From contig OY757026.1 in the NCBI GenBank assembly GCA_963580285.1, forward strand, positions 85,100,651-85,164,650: a stretch of DNA of 64,000 nucleotides. Direction: 5' to 3'. Under the pieces are notes generated by a model. It ran no database searches, was not told where the DNA came from, and saw only the letters and a program-made list of their open reading frames with translations. Below, piece after piece: positions 47,601 to 59,629 of the stretch. The position numbers and the translations under genes were made by a program. Within the stretch, counting starts at the first letter, position 1. Each line of letters begins with the position of its first letter. The DNA comes from Lucinisca nassula (taxonomy: Eukaryota; Mollusca; Bivalvia; Lucinida; Lucinidae).

Positions 47601-50600
47601 AGGCCGAGAAAAGTGGCTTAGAAAATTTGATTGAGGTTACCTGTGGTGGATGCTAAATTCTCATTTTGGTCACTTTAACGTAGACGCATGAAAACGGTGC
47701 CAAAACGTGTCCATGCGTGCCAAACAACCTGGGTTAAAATGGAAGTTGTTTCTGTCAAATAGTTTCGGAGATATAAGGGCCCAAACTTACGGTACTTTGA
47801 CCTTCTAAGGGCCATAACTCGAAACACAGAGAACGACGACAACTCCCATTTTATCCCAGGACACTTGGGTCAAGGGCGCATCATTTGGCAGCAATTATAA
47901 GCCGATTCCATCAAGTCACCTTTGCAACATTTAGACACCTTCGGCATACTGTTGTCCCGCCCAAAACTTTAGGCCCTTATAACTCGAGTGTTTGTATGGC
48001 GATTAAGCTGAAATTTTGCATGCTGCTAGTACACCTCAGTGCCGCGAAGTGTGCAAAATTTCATACTGCTACAACACGTATCTTGCGAGTTATAAGCCTT
48101 TGAAATTCGAGGAAACTAAACTTTGTGCCTATTTCTCGGGAAGACGAAATGAGTTGAAGAGGTGCAGTATGCCGCTTTCAAACGGCATTGATGTCGCCTG
48201 CCATCGTGCAAAAACTCGCGAACACTGGGGCACTAGAAAGTGCCGAAATAAAGGGCTCATTTTTACATTGAGGTCTACGGGAAAACCGAATAAAACGCCG
48301 CGGCGCAGCCTAGAGGGCGATAACAATGGCGTTTTTTCACCGTTAGTCCTTCTCAATATAATACACCCTCGGGGCAAATTACAGATCGCTGCGTTCAATA
48401 GAGGCCGAGAAATGTGGCTTAGAAAATTTGATTGAGGTTACCTGTGGTGGATGCTAAATTCTCATTTTGGTCACTTTAACGTAGACGCATGAAAACGGTG
48501 CCAAAACGTGTCCATGCGTGCCAAACAACCTGGGGTAAAATGGGAGTTGTTTCTGTCAAATAGTTTCGGAGATATAAGGGCCCAAACTTACGGTACTTTG
48601 ACCTTCTAAGGGCCATAACTCGAAACACAGAGAACGAAGACAACTCCTATTTTATCCCAGGACACTTGGGTCAAGGGCGCATCATTTGGCAGCAATTATA
48701 AGCCGATTCCATCAAGTCACCTTTGCAACATTTAGACACCTTCGGCATATTGTTGTCCCGCCCAAAACTTTAGGCCCTTATAACTCGAGTATTTGTATGG
48801 CGATTAAGCTAAAATTTTGCATGCTGCTAGTACACATCAGTGCCTCGAAGAGTGCAAAATTTCATACTGCTACAACACGTATCTTGCGAGTTATAAGCCT
48901 TTGAAATTCGAGGAAACTAAACTTTGTGCCTATTTCTCGGGAAGACGAAATGAGTTGAAGAGGTGCAGTATGCCGCTTTCAAAAGGCATTGATGTTGCCT
49001 GCCATCGTGCAAAAACTCGCGAACACTGGGGCACTAGAAAGTGCCGAAATAAAGGGCTCATTTTTACATTGAGGTCTACGGGAAAACCGAATAAAACGCC
49101 GCCGCGCAGCCTAGAGGGCGATAGCAATAGCGGTTTTTTCACCGTTAGTCCTTCTCAATATAATACACCCTCGGGGCAAATTACAGATCGCTGCGTTCAA
49201 TAGAGGCCGAGGAAAGTGGCTTAGAAAATTTGATTGAGATTACCTGTGGTGGATGCTAAATTCTCATTTTGGTCACTTTAACGTAGACGCATGAAAACGG
49301 TGCCAAAACGTGTCCATGCGTGCCAAACAACCTGGGGTAAAATGGGAGTTGTTTCTGTCAAATAGTTTCGGAGATATAAGGGCCCAAACTTACGGTACTT
49401 TGACCTTCTAAGGGCCATAACTCGAAACACAGAGAACGAAGACAACTCCCATTTTATCCCAGGACACTTGGGTCAAGGGCGCATCATTTGGCAGCAATTA
49501 TAAGCCGATTCCATCAAGTCACCTTTGCAACATTTAGACACCTTCGGCATATTGTTGTCCCGCCCAAAACTTTAGGCCCTTATAACTCGAGTGTTTGTAT
49601 GGCGATTAAGCTGAAATTTTGCATGCTGCTAGTACACCTCAGTGCCTCGAAAAGTGCAAAATTTCATACTGCTACAACACGTATCTTGCGAGTTATAAGC
49701 CTTTGAAATTCGAGGAAACTAAACTTTGTGCCTATTTCTCGGGAAGACGAAATGAGTTGAAGAGGTGCAGTATGCCGCTTTCAAAAGGCATTGATGTCGC
49801 CTGCCATCGTGCAAAAACTCGCGAACACTGGGGCACTAGAAAGTGCCGAAATAAAGGGCTCATTTTTACATTGAGGTCTACGGGAAAACCGAATAAAACG
49901 CCGCGGCGCAGCCTAGAGGGCGATAACAATGGCGGTTTTATCACCGTTAGTCCTTCTCAATATAATACACCCTCGGGGCAAATTACAGATCGCTGCGTTC
50001 AATAGAGGCCGAGAAATGTGGCTTAGAAAATTTGATTGAGGTTACCTGTGGTGGATGCTAAATTCTCATTTTGGTCACTTTAACGTAGACGCATGAAAAC
50101 GGTGCCAAAACGTATCCATGCGTGCCAAACAAACTGGGGTAAAATGGGAGTTGTTTCTGTCAAATAGTTTCGGAGATATAAGGGCCCAAACTTACGATAC
50201 TTTGACCTTCTAAGGGCCATAACTCGAAACACAGAGAACGAAGACAACTCCCATTTTATCCCAGGACACTTGGGTCAAGGGCGCATCATTTGGCAGCAAT
50301 TATAAGCCGATTCCATCAAGTCACCTTTGCAACATTTAGACACCTTCGGCATATTGTTGTCCCGCCCAAAACTTTAGGCCCTTATAACTCGAGTGTTTGT
50401 ATGGCGATTAAGCTGAAATTTTGCATGCTGCTAGTACACCTCAGTGCCTCGAAGAGTGCAAAATTTCATACTGCTACAACACGTATCTTGCGAGTTATAA
50501 GCCTTTGAAATTCGAGGAAACTAAACTTTGTGCCTATTTCTCGGGAAGACGAAATGAGTTGAAGAGGTGCAGTATGCCGCTTTCAAAAGGCATTGATGTC

Positions 50601-51609
50601 GCCTGCCATCGTGCAAAAACTCGCGAACACTGGGGCACTAGAAAGTGCCGAAATAAAGGGCTCATTTTTACATTGAGGTCTACGGGAAAACCGAATAAAA
50701 CGCCGCGGCGCAGCCTAGAGGGCGATTACAATAGCGGTTTTTTCACCGTTAGTCCTTCTCAATATAATACACCCTCGGGGCAAATTACAGATCGCTGCGT
50801 TCAATAGAGGCCGAGAAAAGTGGCTTAGAAAATTTGATTGAGGTTACCTGTGGTGGATGCTAAATTCTCATTTTGGTCACTTTAACGTAGACGCATGAAA
50901 ACGGTGCCAAAACGTGTCCATGCGTGCCAAACAACCTGGGGTAAAATGGGAGTTGTTTCTGTCAAATAGTTTCGGAGATATAAGGGCCCAAACTTACGGT
51001 ACTTTGACCTTCTAAGGGCCATAACTCGAAACACAGAGAACGAAGACAACTCCCATTTTATCCCAGGACACTTGGGTCAAGGGCGCATCATTTGGCAGCA
51101 ATTATAAGCCGATTCCATCAAGTCACCTTTGCAACATTTAGACACCTTCGGCATATTGTTGTCCCGCCCAAAACTTTAGACCCTTATAACTCGAGTGTTT
51201 GTATGGCGATTAAGCTGAAATTTTGCATGCTGCTAGTACACCTCAGTGCCTCGAAGAGTGCAAAATTTCATACTGCTACAACACGTATCTTGCGAGTTAT
51301 AAGCCTTTGAAATTCGAGGAAACTAAACTTTGTGCCTATTTCTCGGGAAGACGAAATGAGTTGAAGAGGTGCAGTATGCCGCTTTCAAAAGGCATTGATG
51401 TCGCCTGCCATCGTGCAAAAACTCGCGAACACTGGGGCACTAGAAAGTGCCGAAATAAAGGGCTCATTTTTACATTGAGGTCTACGGGAAAACCGAATAA
51501 AACGCCGCGGCGCAGCTTAGAGGGCGATAACAATAGCGGTTTTTTCACCGTTAGTCCTTCTCAATATAATACACCCTCGGGGCAAATTACAGATCGCTGC
51601 GTTCAATAG
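47601..51609 (+). repeat. Units U60-U64: divergent island with many private changes
   Basis: Units start at 47601, 48402, 49204, 50006 and 50808. U60 has gggttaaaatggaag, gacgacaac, catactg, gccgcgaagtgtgc, aacggc and a 1 bp loss at 48328-48331 (caatggcg), and is the only 801 bp unit. U61 has ctcctatt, gagtatttg, aagctaaa, acatcag, gatgttgcc, gccgccgc and gatagc. U60 and U62 share caatggc and are each followed by gaaatgtgg, a 1,603 to 1,604 bp spacing. U63 has cgtatcc, caaactgg, cttacgatac and gattac; U64 has tagaccc and cagcttag. Changes are mostly unshared, unlike the neighbouring blocks. Confidence 0.83.
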
Positions 51610-52411
51610 AGGCCGAGAAAAGTGGCTTAGAAAATTTGTTTGAGGTTACCTGTGGTGGATGCTAAATTCTGATTTTGGTCACTTTAACGTAGACGCATGA
51701 AAACGGTGCCAAAACGTGTCCATGCGTGCCAAACAACCTGGGGTAAAATGGGAGTTGTTTCTGTCAAATAGTTTCGGAGATATAAGGGCCCAAACTTACG
51801 GTACTTTGACCTTCTAAGGGCCATAACTCGAAACACAGAGAACGAAGACAACTCCCATTTTATCCCAGGACACTTGGGTCAAGGGCGCATCATTTGGCAG
51901 CAATTATAAACCGATTCCATCAAGTCACCTTTGCAACATTTAGACACCTTCGGCATATTGTTGTCCCGCCCAAAACTTTAGGCCCTTATAACTCGAGTGT
52001 TTGTATGGCGATTAAGCTGAAATTTTGCATGCTGCTAGTACACCTCAGTGCCTCGAAGAGTGCAAAATTTCATACTGCTACAAGAAGTATCTTGCGAGTT
52101 ATAAGCCTTTGAAATTCGAGGAAACTAAATTTTGTGCCTATTTCTCGGGAAGATGAAATGAGTTGAAGAGGTGCAGTATGCCGCTTTCAAAAGGCATTGA
52201 TGTCGCCTGCCATCGTGCAAAAACTCGCGAACACTGGGGCACTAGAAAGTGCCGAAATAAAGGGCTCATTTTTACATTGAGGTCTACGGGAAAACCGAAT
52301 AAAACGCCGCGGCGCAGCCTAGAGGGCGATAACAATAGCGGTTTTTTCACCGTTAGTCCTTCTCAATATAATACACCCTCGGGGCAAATTACAGATCGCT
52401 GCGTTCAATAG
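51610..52411 (+). repeat. Unit U65, first member of the caagaagt series
   Basis: U65 has caagaagt for caacacgt, ataaacc for ataagcc, gatttt in attctgatttt, and agatgaaa for agacgaaa, which puts TGA at 52154-52156 in the long frame. The caagaagt variant recurs in U66 and U69 with further changes next to it. Confidence 0.8.
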
Positions 52412-54817
52412 AGGCCGAGAAAAGTGGCTTAGAAAATTTGATTGAGGTTACCTGTGGTGGATGCTAAATTCTCATTTTGGTCACTTTAACGTAGACGCAT
52501 GAAAACGGTGCCAAAACGTGTCCATGCGTGCCAAACAACCTGGGGTAAAATGGGAGTTGTTTCTGTCAAATAGTTTCGGAGATATAAGGGCCCAAACTTA
52601 CGGTACTTTGACCTTCTAAGGGCCATAACTCGAAACACAGAGAACGAAGACAACTCCCATTTTATCCCAGGACACTTGGGTCAAGGGCGCATCATTTGGC
52701 AGCAATTATAAGCCGATTCCATCAAGTCACCTTTGCAACATTTAGACACCTTCGGCATATTGTTGTCCCGCCCAAAACTTTAGGCCCTTATAACTCGAGT
52801 GTTTGTATGGCGATTAAGCTGAAATTTTGCATGCTGCTAGTACACCTCAGTGCCTCGAAGAGTGCAAAATTTCATACTGAAACAAGAAGTATCTTGCGAG
52901 TTATAAGCCTTTGAAATTCGAGGAAACTAAACTTTGTGCCTATTTCTCGGGAAGACGAAATGAGTTGAAGAGGTGCAGTATGCCGCTTTCAAAAGGCATT
53001 GATGTCGCCTGTCATCGTGCAAAAACTCGCGAACACTGGGGCACTAGAAAGTGCCGAAATAAAGGGCTCATTTTTACATTGAGGTCTACGGGAAAACCGA
53101 ATAAAACGCCGCGGCGCAGCCTAGAGGGCGATAACAATAGCGGTTTTTTCACCGTTAGTCCTTCTCAATATAATACACCCTCGGGGCAAATTACAGATCG
53201 CTGCGTTCAATAGAGGCCGAGAAAAGTGGCTTAGAAAATTTGATTGAGGTTACCTGTGGTGGATGCTAAATTCTCATTTTGGTCACTTTAACGTAGACGC
53301 ATGAAAACGGTGCCAAAACGTGTCCATGCGTGCCAAACAACCTGGGGTAAAATGGGAGTTGTTTCTGTCAAATGGTTTCGGTGATATAAGGGCCCAAACT
53401 TACGGTACTTTGACCTTCTAAGGGCCATAACTCGAAACACAGAGAACGAAGACAACTCCCATTTTATCCCAGGACACTTGGGTCAAGGGCGCATCATTTG
53501 GCAGCAATTATAAGCCGATTCCATCAAGTCACCTTTGCAACATTTAGACACCTTCGGCATATTGTTGTCCCGCCCAAAACTTTAGGCACCTATAACTCGA
53601 GTGTTTGTATGGCGATTAAGCTGAAATTTTGCATGCTGCTAGCACACCTCAGTGCCTCGAAGAGTGCAAAATTTCATACTGCTACAACACGTATCTTGCG
53701 AGTTATAAGCCTTTGAAATTCGAGGAAACTAAACTTTGTGCCTATTTCTCGGGAAGACGAAATGAGTTGAAGAGGTGCAGTATGCCGCTTTCAAAAGGCA
53801 TTGATGTCGCCTGCCATCGTGCAAAAACTCGCGAACACTGGGGCACTAGAAAGTGCCGAAATAAAGGGCTCATTTTTACATTGAGGTCTACGGGAATACC
53901 GAATAAAACGCCGCGACGCAGCCTAGAGGGCGATAACAATAGCGGTTTTTTCACCGTTAGTCCTTCTCAATAGAATACACCCTCGGGGCAAATTACAGAT
54001 CGCTGCGTTCAATAGAGGCCGAGAAAAGTGGCTTAGAAAATTTGATTGAGGTTACCTGTGGTGGATGCTAAATTCTCATTTTGGTCACTTTAACGTAGAC
54101 GCATGAAAACGGTGCCAAAACGTGTCCATGCGTGCCAAACAACCTGGGGTAAAATGGGAGTTGTTTCTGTCAAATAGTTTCGGAGATATAAGGGCCCAAA
54201 CTTACGGTACTTTGACCTTCTAAGGGCCATAACTCGAAACACAGAGAACGAAGACAACTCCCATTTTATCCCAGGACACTTGGGTAAAGGGCGCATCATT
54301 TGGCAGCAATTATAAGCCGATTCCATCAAGTCACCTTTGCAACATTTAGACACCTTCGGCATATTGTTGTCCCGCCCAAAACTTTAGGCCCTTATAACTC
54401 GAGTGTTTGTATGGCGATTAAGCTGAAATTTTGCATGCTGCTAGTACACCTCAGTGCCTCGAAGAGTGCAAAATTTCATACTGCTACAACACGTATCTTG
54501 CGAGTTATAAGCCTTTGAAATTCGAGGAAACTAAACTTTGTGCCTATTTCTCGGGAAGACGAAATGAGTTGAAGAGGTGCAGTATGCCGCTTTCAAAAGG
54601 CATTGATGTCGCCTGCCATCGTGCAAAAACTCGCGAACACTGGGGCACTAGAAAGTGCCGAAATAAAGGGCTCATTTTTACATTGAGGTCTACGGGAAAA
54701 CCGAATAAAACGCCGCGGCGCAGCCTAGAGGGCGATAATAATAGCGGTTTTTTCATCGTTAGTCCTTCTCAATATAATACACCCTCGGGGCAAATTACAG
54801 ATCGCTGCGTTCAATAG
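52412..54817 (+). repeat. 3-unit HOR, copy 1 (U66-U68)
   Basis: Units start at 52412, 53214 and 54016. U66 has ctgaaacaagaag (TGA at 52878-52880) and cctgtcatcg. U67 has gtgatataag, a change in ggcccttat to ggcacctat, tagcacac, gggaatacc, cgcgacgc and caatagaat (TAG at 53971-53973). U68 has gataataatag and, privately, gggtaaagg and catcgttag. The same three-unit order follows 2,406 bp on. Confidence 0.88.
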
Positions 54818-57223
54818 AGGCCGAGAAAAGTGGCTTAGAAAATTTGATTGAGGTTACCTGTGGTGGATGCTAAATTCTCATTTTGGTCACTTTAACGTAG
54901 ACGCATGAAAACGGTGCCAAAACGTGTCCATGCGTGCCAAACAACCTGGGGTAAAATGGGAGTTGTTTCTGTCAAATAGTTTCGGAGATATAAGGGCCCA
55001 AACTTACGGTACTTTGACCTTCTAAGGGCCATAACTCGAAACACAGAGAACGAAGACAACTCCCATTTTATCCCAGGACACTTGGGTCAAGGGCGCATCA
55101 TTTGGCAGCAATTATAAGCCGATTCCATCAAGTCACCTTTGCAACATTTAGACACCTTCGGCATATTGTTGTCCCGCCCAAAACTTTAGGCCCTTATAAC
55201 TCGAGTGTTTGTATGGCGATTAAGCTGAAATTTTGCATGCTGCTAGTACACCTCAGTGCCTCGAAGAGTGCAAAATTTCATACTGCAACAAGAAGTATCT
55301 TGCGAGTTATAAGCCTTTGAAATTCGAGGAAACTAAACTTTGTGCCTATTTCTCGGGAAGACGAAATGAGTTGAAGAGGTGCAGTATGCCGCTTTCAAAA
55401 GGCATTGATGTCGCCTGTCATCGTGCAAAAACTCGCGAACACTGGGGCACTAGAAAGTGCCGAAATAAAGGGCTCATTTTTACATTGAGGTCTACGGGAA
55501 AACCGAATAAAACGCCGCGGCGCAGCCTAGAGGGCGATAACAATAGCGGTTTTTTCACCGTTAGTCCTTCTCAATATAATACACCCTCGGGGCAAATTAC
55601 AGATCGCTGCGTTCAATAGAGGCCGAGAAAAGTGGCTTAGAAAATTTGATTGAGGTTACCTGTGGTGGATGCTAAATTCTCATTTTGGTCACTTTAACGT
55701 AGACGCATGAAAACGGTGCCAAAACGTGTCCATGCGTGCCAAACAACCTGGGGTAAAATGGGAGTTGTTTCTGTCAAATAGTTTCGGTGATATAAGGGCC
55801 CAAACTTACGGTACTTTGACCTTCTAAGGGCCATAACTCGAAACACAGAGAACGAAGACAACTCCCATTTTATCCCAGGACACTTGGGTCAAGGGCGCAT
55901 CATTTGGCAGCAATTATAAGCCGATTCCATCAAGTCACCTTTGCAACATTTAGACACCTTCGGCATATTGTTGTCCCGCCCAAAATTTTAGGCACTTATA
56001 ACTCGAGTGTTTGTATGGCGATTAAGCTGAAATTTTGCATGCTGCTAGCACACCTCAGTGCCTCGAAGAGTGCAAAATTTCATACTGCTACAACACGTAT
56101 CTCGCGAGTTATAAGCCTTTGAAATTCGAGGAAACTAAACTTTGTGCCTATTTCTCGGGAAGACGAAATGAGTTGAAGAGGTGCAGTATGCCGCTTTCAA
56201 AAGGCATTGATGTCGCCTGCCATCGTGCAAAAACTCGCGAACACTGGGGCACTAGAAAGTGCCGAAATAAAGGGCTCATTTTTACATTGAGGTCTACGGG
56301 AATACCGAATAAAACGCCGCGACGCAGCCTAGAGGGCGATAACAATAGCGGTTTTTTCACCGTTAGTCCTTCTCAATAGAATACACCCTCGGGGCAAATT
56401 ACAGATCGCTGCGTTCAATAGAGGCCGAGAAAAGTGGCTTAGAAAATTTGATTGAGGTTACCTGTGGTGGATGCTAAATTCTCATTTTGGTCACTTTAAC
56501 GTAGACGCATGAAAACGGTGCCAAAACGTGTCCATGCGTGCCAAACAACCTGGGGTAAAATGGGAGTTGTTTCTGTCAAATAGTTTCGGAGATATAAGGG
56601 CCCAAACTTACGGTACTTTGACCTTCTAAGGGCCATAACTCGAAACACAGAGAACGAAGACAACTCCCATTTTATCCCAGGACACTTGGGTCAAGGGCGC
56701 ATCATTTGGCAGCAATTATAAGCCGATTCCATCAAGTCACCTTTGCAACATTTAGACACCTTCGGCATATTGTTGTCCCGCCCAAAACTTTAGGCCCTTA
56801 TAACTCGAGTGTTTGTATGGCGATTAAGCTGAAATTTTGCATGCTGCTAGTACACCTCAGTGCCTCGAAGAGTGCAAAATTTCATACTGCTACAACACGT
56901 ATCTTGCGAGTTATAAGCCTTTGAAATTCGAGGAAACTAAACTTTGTGCCTATTTCTCGGGAAGACGAAATGAGTTGAAGAGGTGCAGTATGCCGCTTGC
57001 AAAAGGCATTGATGTCGCCTGCCATCGTGCAAAAACTCGCGAACACTGGGGCACTAGAAAGTGCCGAAATAAAGGGCTCATTTTTACATTGAGGTCTACG
57101 GGAAAACCGAATAAAACGCCGCGGCGCAGCCTAGAGGGCGATAATAATAGCGGTTTTTTCACCGTTAGTCCTTCTCAATATAATACACCCTCGGGGCAAA
57201 TTACAGATCGCTGCGTTCAATAG
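54818..57223 (+). repeat. 3-unit HOR, copy 2 (U69-U71)
   Basis: Units start at 54818, 55620 and 56422. U69 has ctgcaacaagaag and cctgtcatcg; U70 has gtgatataag, ggcacttat, tagcacac, gggaatacc, cgcgacgc and TAG at 56377-56379; U71 has gataataatag. Private differences from copy 1 include aaaatttta and tctcgcgag in U70 and cttgcaaaag in U71. Confidence 0.88.
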
Positions 57224-59629
57224 AGGCCGAGAAAAGTGGCTTAGAAAATTTGATTGAGGTTACCTGTGGTGGATGCTAAATTCTCATTTTGGTCACTTTA
57301 ACGTAGACGCATGAAAACGGTGCCAAAACGTGTCCATGCGTGCCAAACAACCTGGGGTAAAATGGGAGTTGTTTCTGTCAAATAGTTTCGGAGATATAAG
57401 GGCCCAAACTTACGGTACTTTGACCTTCTAAGGGCCATAACTCGAAACACAGAGAACGAAGACAATTCCCATTTTATCCCAGGACACTTGGGTCAAGGGC
57501 GCATCATTTGGCAGCAATTATAAGCCGATTCCATCAAGTCACCTTTGCAACATTTAGACACCTTCGGCATATTGTTGTCCCGCCCAAAACTTTAGGCCCT
57601 TATAACTCGAGTGTTTGTATGGCGATAAAGCTGAAAGTTTGCATGCTGCTAGTACACCTCAGTGCCTCAAAGAGTGCAAAATTTCATACTGCTACAACAC
57701 GTATCTTGCGAGTTATAAGCCTTTGAAATTCGAGGAAACTAAACTTTGTGCCTATTTCTCGGGAAGACGAAATGAGTTGAAGAGGTGCAGTATGCCGCTT
57801 TCAAAAGGCATTGGTGTCGCCTGCCATCGTGCAAAAACTCGCGAACACTGGGGCACTAGAAAGTGCCGAAATAAAGGGCTCATTTTTACATTGAGGTCTA
57901 CGGGAAAACCGAATAAAACGCCGCGGCGCAGCCTAGAGGGCGATAACAATAGCGGTTTTTTCACCGTTAGTCCTTCTCAATATAATACACCCTCGGGGCA
58001 AATTACAGATCGCTGCGTTCAATAGAGGCCGAGAAAAGTGGCTTAGAAAATTTGATTGAGGTTACCTGTGGTGGATGCTAAATTCTCATTTTGGTCACTT
58101 TAACGTAGACGCATGAAAACGGTGCCAAAACGTGTCCATGCGTGCCAAACAACCTGGGGTAAAATGGGAGTTGTTTCTGTCAAATAGTTTCGGAGATATA
58201 AGGGCCCAAACTTACGGTACTTTGACCTTCTAAGGGCCATAACTCGAAACACAGAGAACGAAGACAACTCCCATTTTATCCCAGGGCACTTGGGTCAAGG
58301 GCGCATCATTTGGCAGCAATTATAAGCCGATTCCATCAAGTCACCTTTGCAACATTTAGACACCTTCGGCATATTGTTGTCCCGCCCAAAAATTTAGGCC
58401 CTTATAACTCGAGTGTTTGTATGGCGATTAAGCTGAAATTTTGCATGCTGCTAGTACACCTCAGTGCCTCGAAGAGTGCAAAATTTCATACTGCTACAAC
58501 ACGTATCTTGCGAGTTATAAGCCTTTGAAATTCGAGGAAACTAAACTTTGTGCCTATTTCTCGGGAAGACGAAATGAGTTGAAGAGGTGCAGTATGCCGC
58601 TTGCAAAAGGCATTGATGTCGCCTGCCATCGTGCAAAAACTCGCGAACACTGGGGCACTAGAAAGTGCCGAAATAAAGGGCTCATTTTTACATTGAGGTC
58701 TACGGGAAAACCGAATAAAACGCCGCGGCGCAGCCTAGAGGGCGATAATAATAGCGGTTTTTTCACCGTTAGTCCTTCTCAATATAATACACCCTCGGGG
58801 CAAATTACAGATCGCTGCGTTCAATAGAGGCCGAGAAAAGTGGCTTAGAAAATTTGATTGAGGTTACCTGTGGTGGATGCTAAATTCTCATTTTGGTCAC
58901 TTTAACGTAGACGCATGAAAACGGTGCCAAAACGTGTCCATGCGTGCCAAACAACCTGGGGTAAAATGGGAGTTGTTTCTGTCAAATAGTTTCGGAGATA
59001 TAAGGGCCCAAACTTACGGTACTTTGACCTTCTAAGGGCCATAACTCGAAACACAGAGAACGAAGACAACTCCCATTTTATCCCAGGACACTTGGGTCAA
59101 GGGCGCATCATTTGGCAGCAATTATAAGCCGATTCCATCAAGTCACCTTTGCAACATTTAGACACCTTCGGCATATTGTTGTCCCGCCCAAAACTTTAGG
59201 CCCTTATAACTCGAGTGTTTGTATGGCGATAAAGCTGAAAGTTTGCATGCTGCTAGTACACCTCAGTGCCTCGAAGAGTGCAAAATTTCATACTGCTACA
59301 ACACGTATCTTGCGAGTTATAAGCCTTTGAAATTCGAGGAAACTAAACTTTGTGCCTATTTCTCGGGAAGACGAAATGAGTTGAAGAGGTGCAGTATGCC
59401 GCTTTCAAAAGGCATTGGTGTCGCCTGCCATCGTGCAAAAACTCGCGAACACTGGGGCACTAGAAAGTGCCGAAATAAAGGGCTCATTTTTACATTGAGG
59501 TCTACGGGAAAACCGAATAAAACGCCGCGGCGCAGCCTAGAGGGCGATAACAATAGCGGTTTTTTCACCGTTAGTCCTTCTCAATATAATACACCCTCGG
59601 GGCAAATTACAGATCGCTGCGTTCAATAG
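56422..59629 (+). repeat. Dimeric HOR U71-U72 and U73-U74
   Basis: U71 (56422) and U73 (58026) share cttgcaaaag and gataataatag. U72 (57224) and U74 (58828) share gcgataaag for gcgattaag, gaaagttt and cattggtgtc. The period is 1,604 bp. The TAA to AAA change in U72 and U74 removes an upstream stop, so the long open frame starts 24 bp earlier there and has 136 codons. Confidence 0.87.

Noticed and set aside
48016..48435. 139-codon frame in U60
   Set aside because: A 1 bp loss near 48328-48331 shifts the frame past the usual TAG. It is a frameshifted satellite unit, not a new gene.
54090..54362. 90-codon minus-strand frame seen only in U68
   Set aside because: It exists only because gggtcaagg became gggtaaagg at 54286, which removes a minus-strand TGA. 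It is a one-base accident in the satellite.
57615..58025. 136-codon frames in U72 and U74
   Set aside because: A single TAA to AAA change (gcgataaag) extends the usual frame 24 bp upstream to another TTG.
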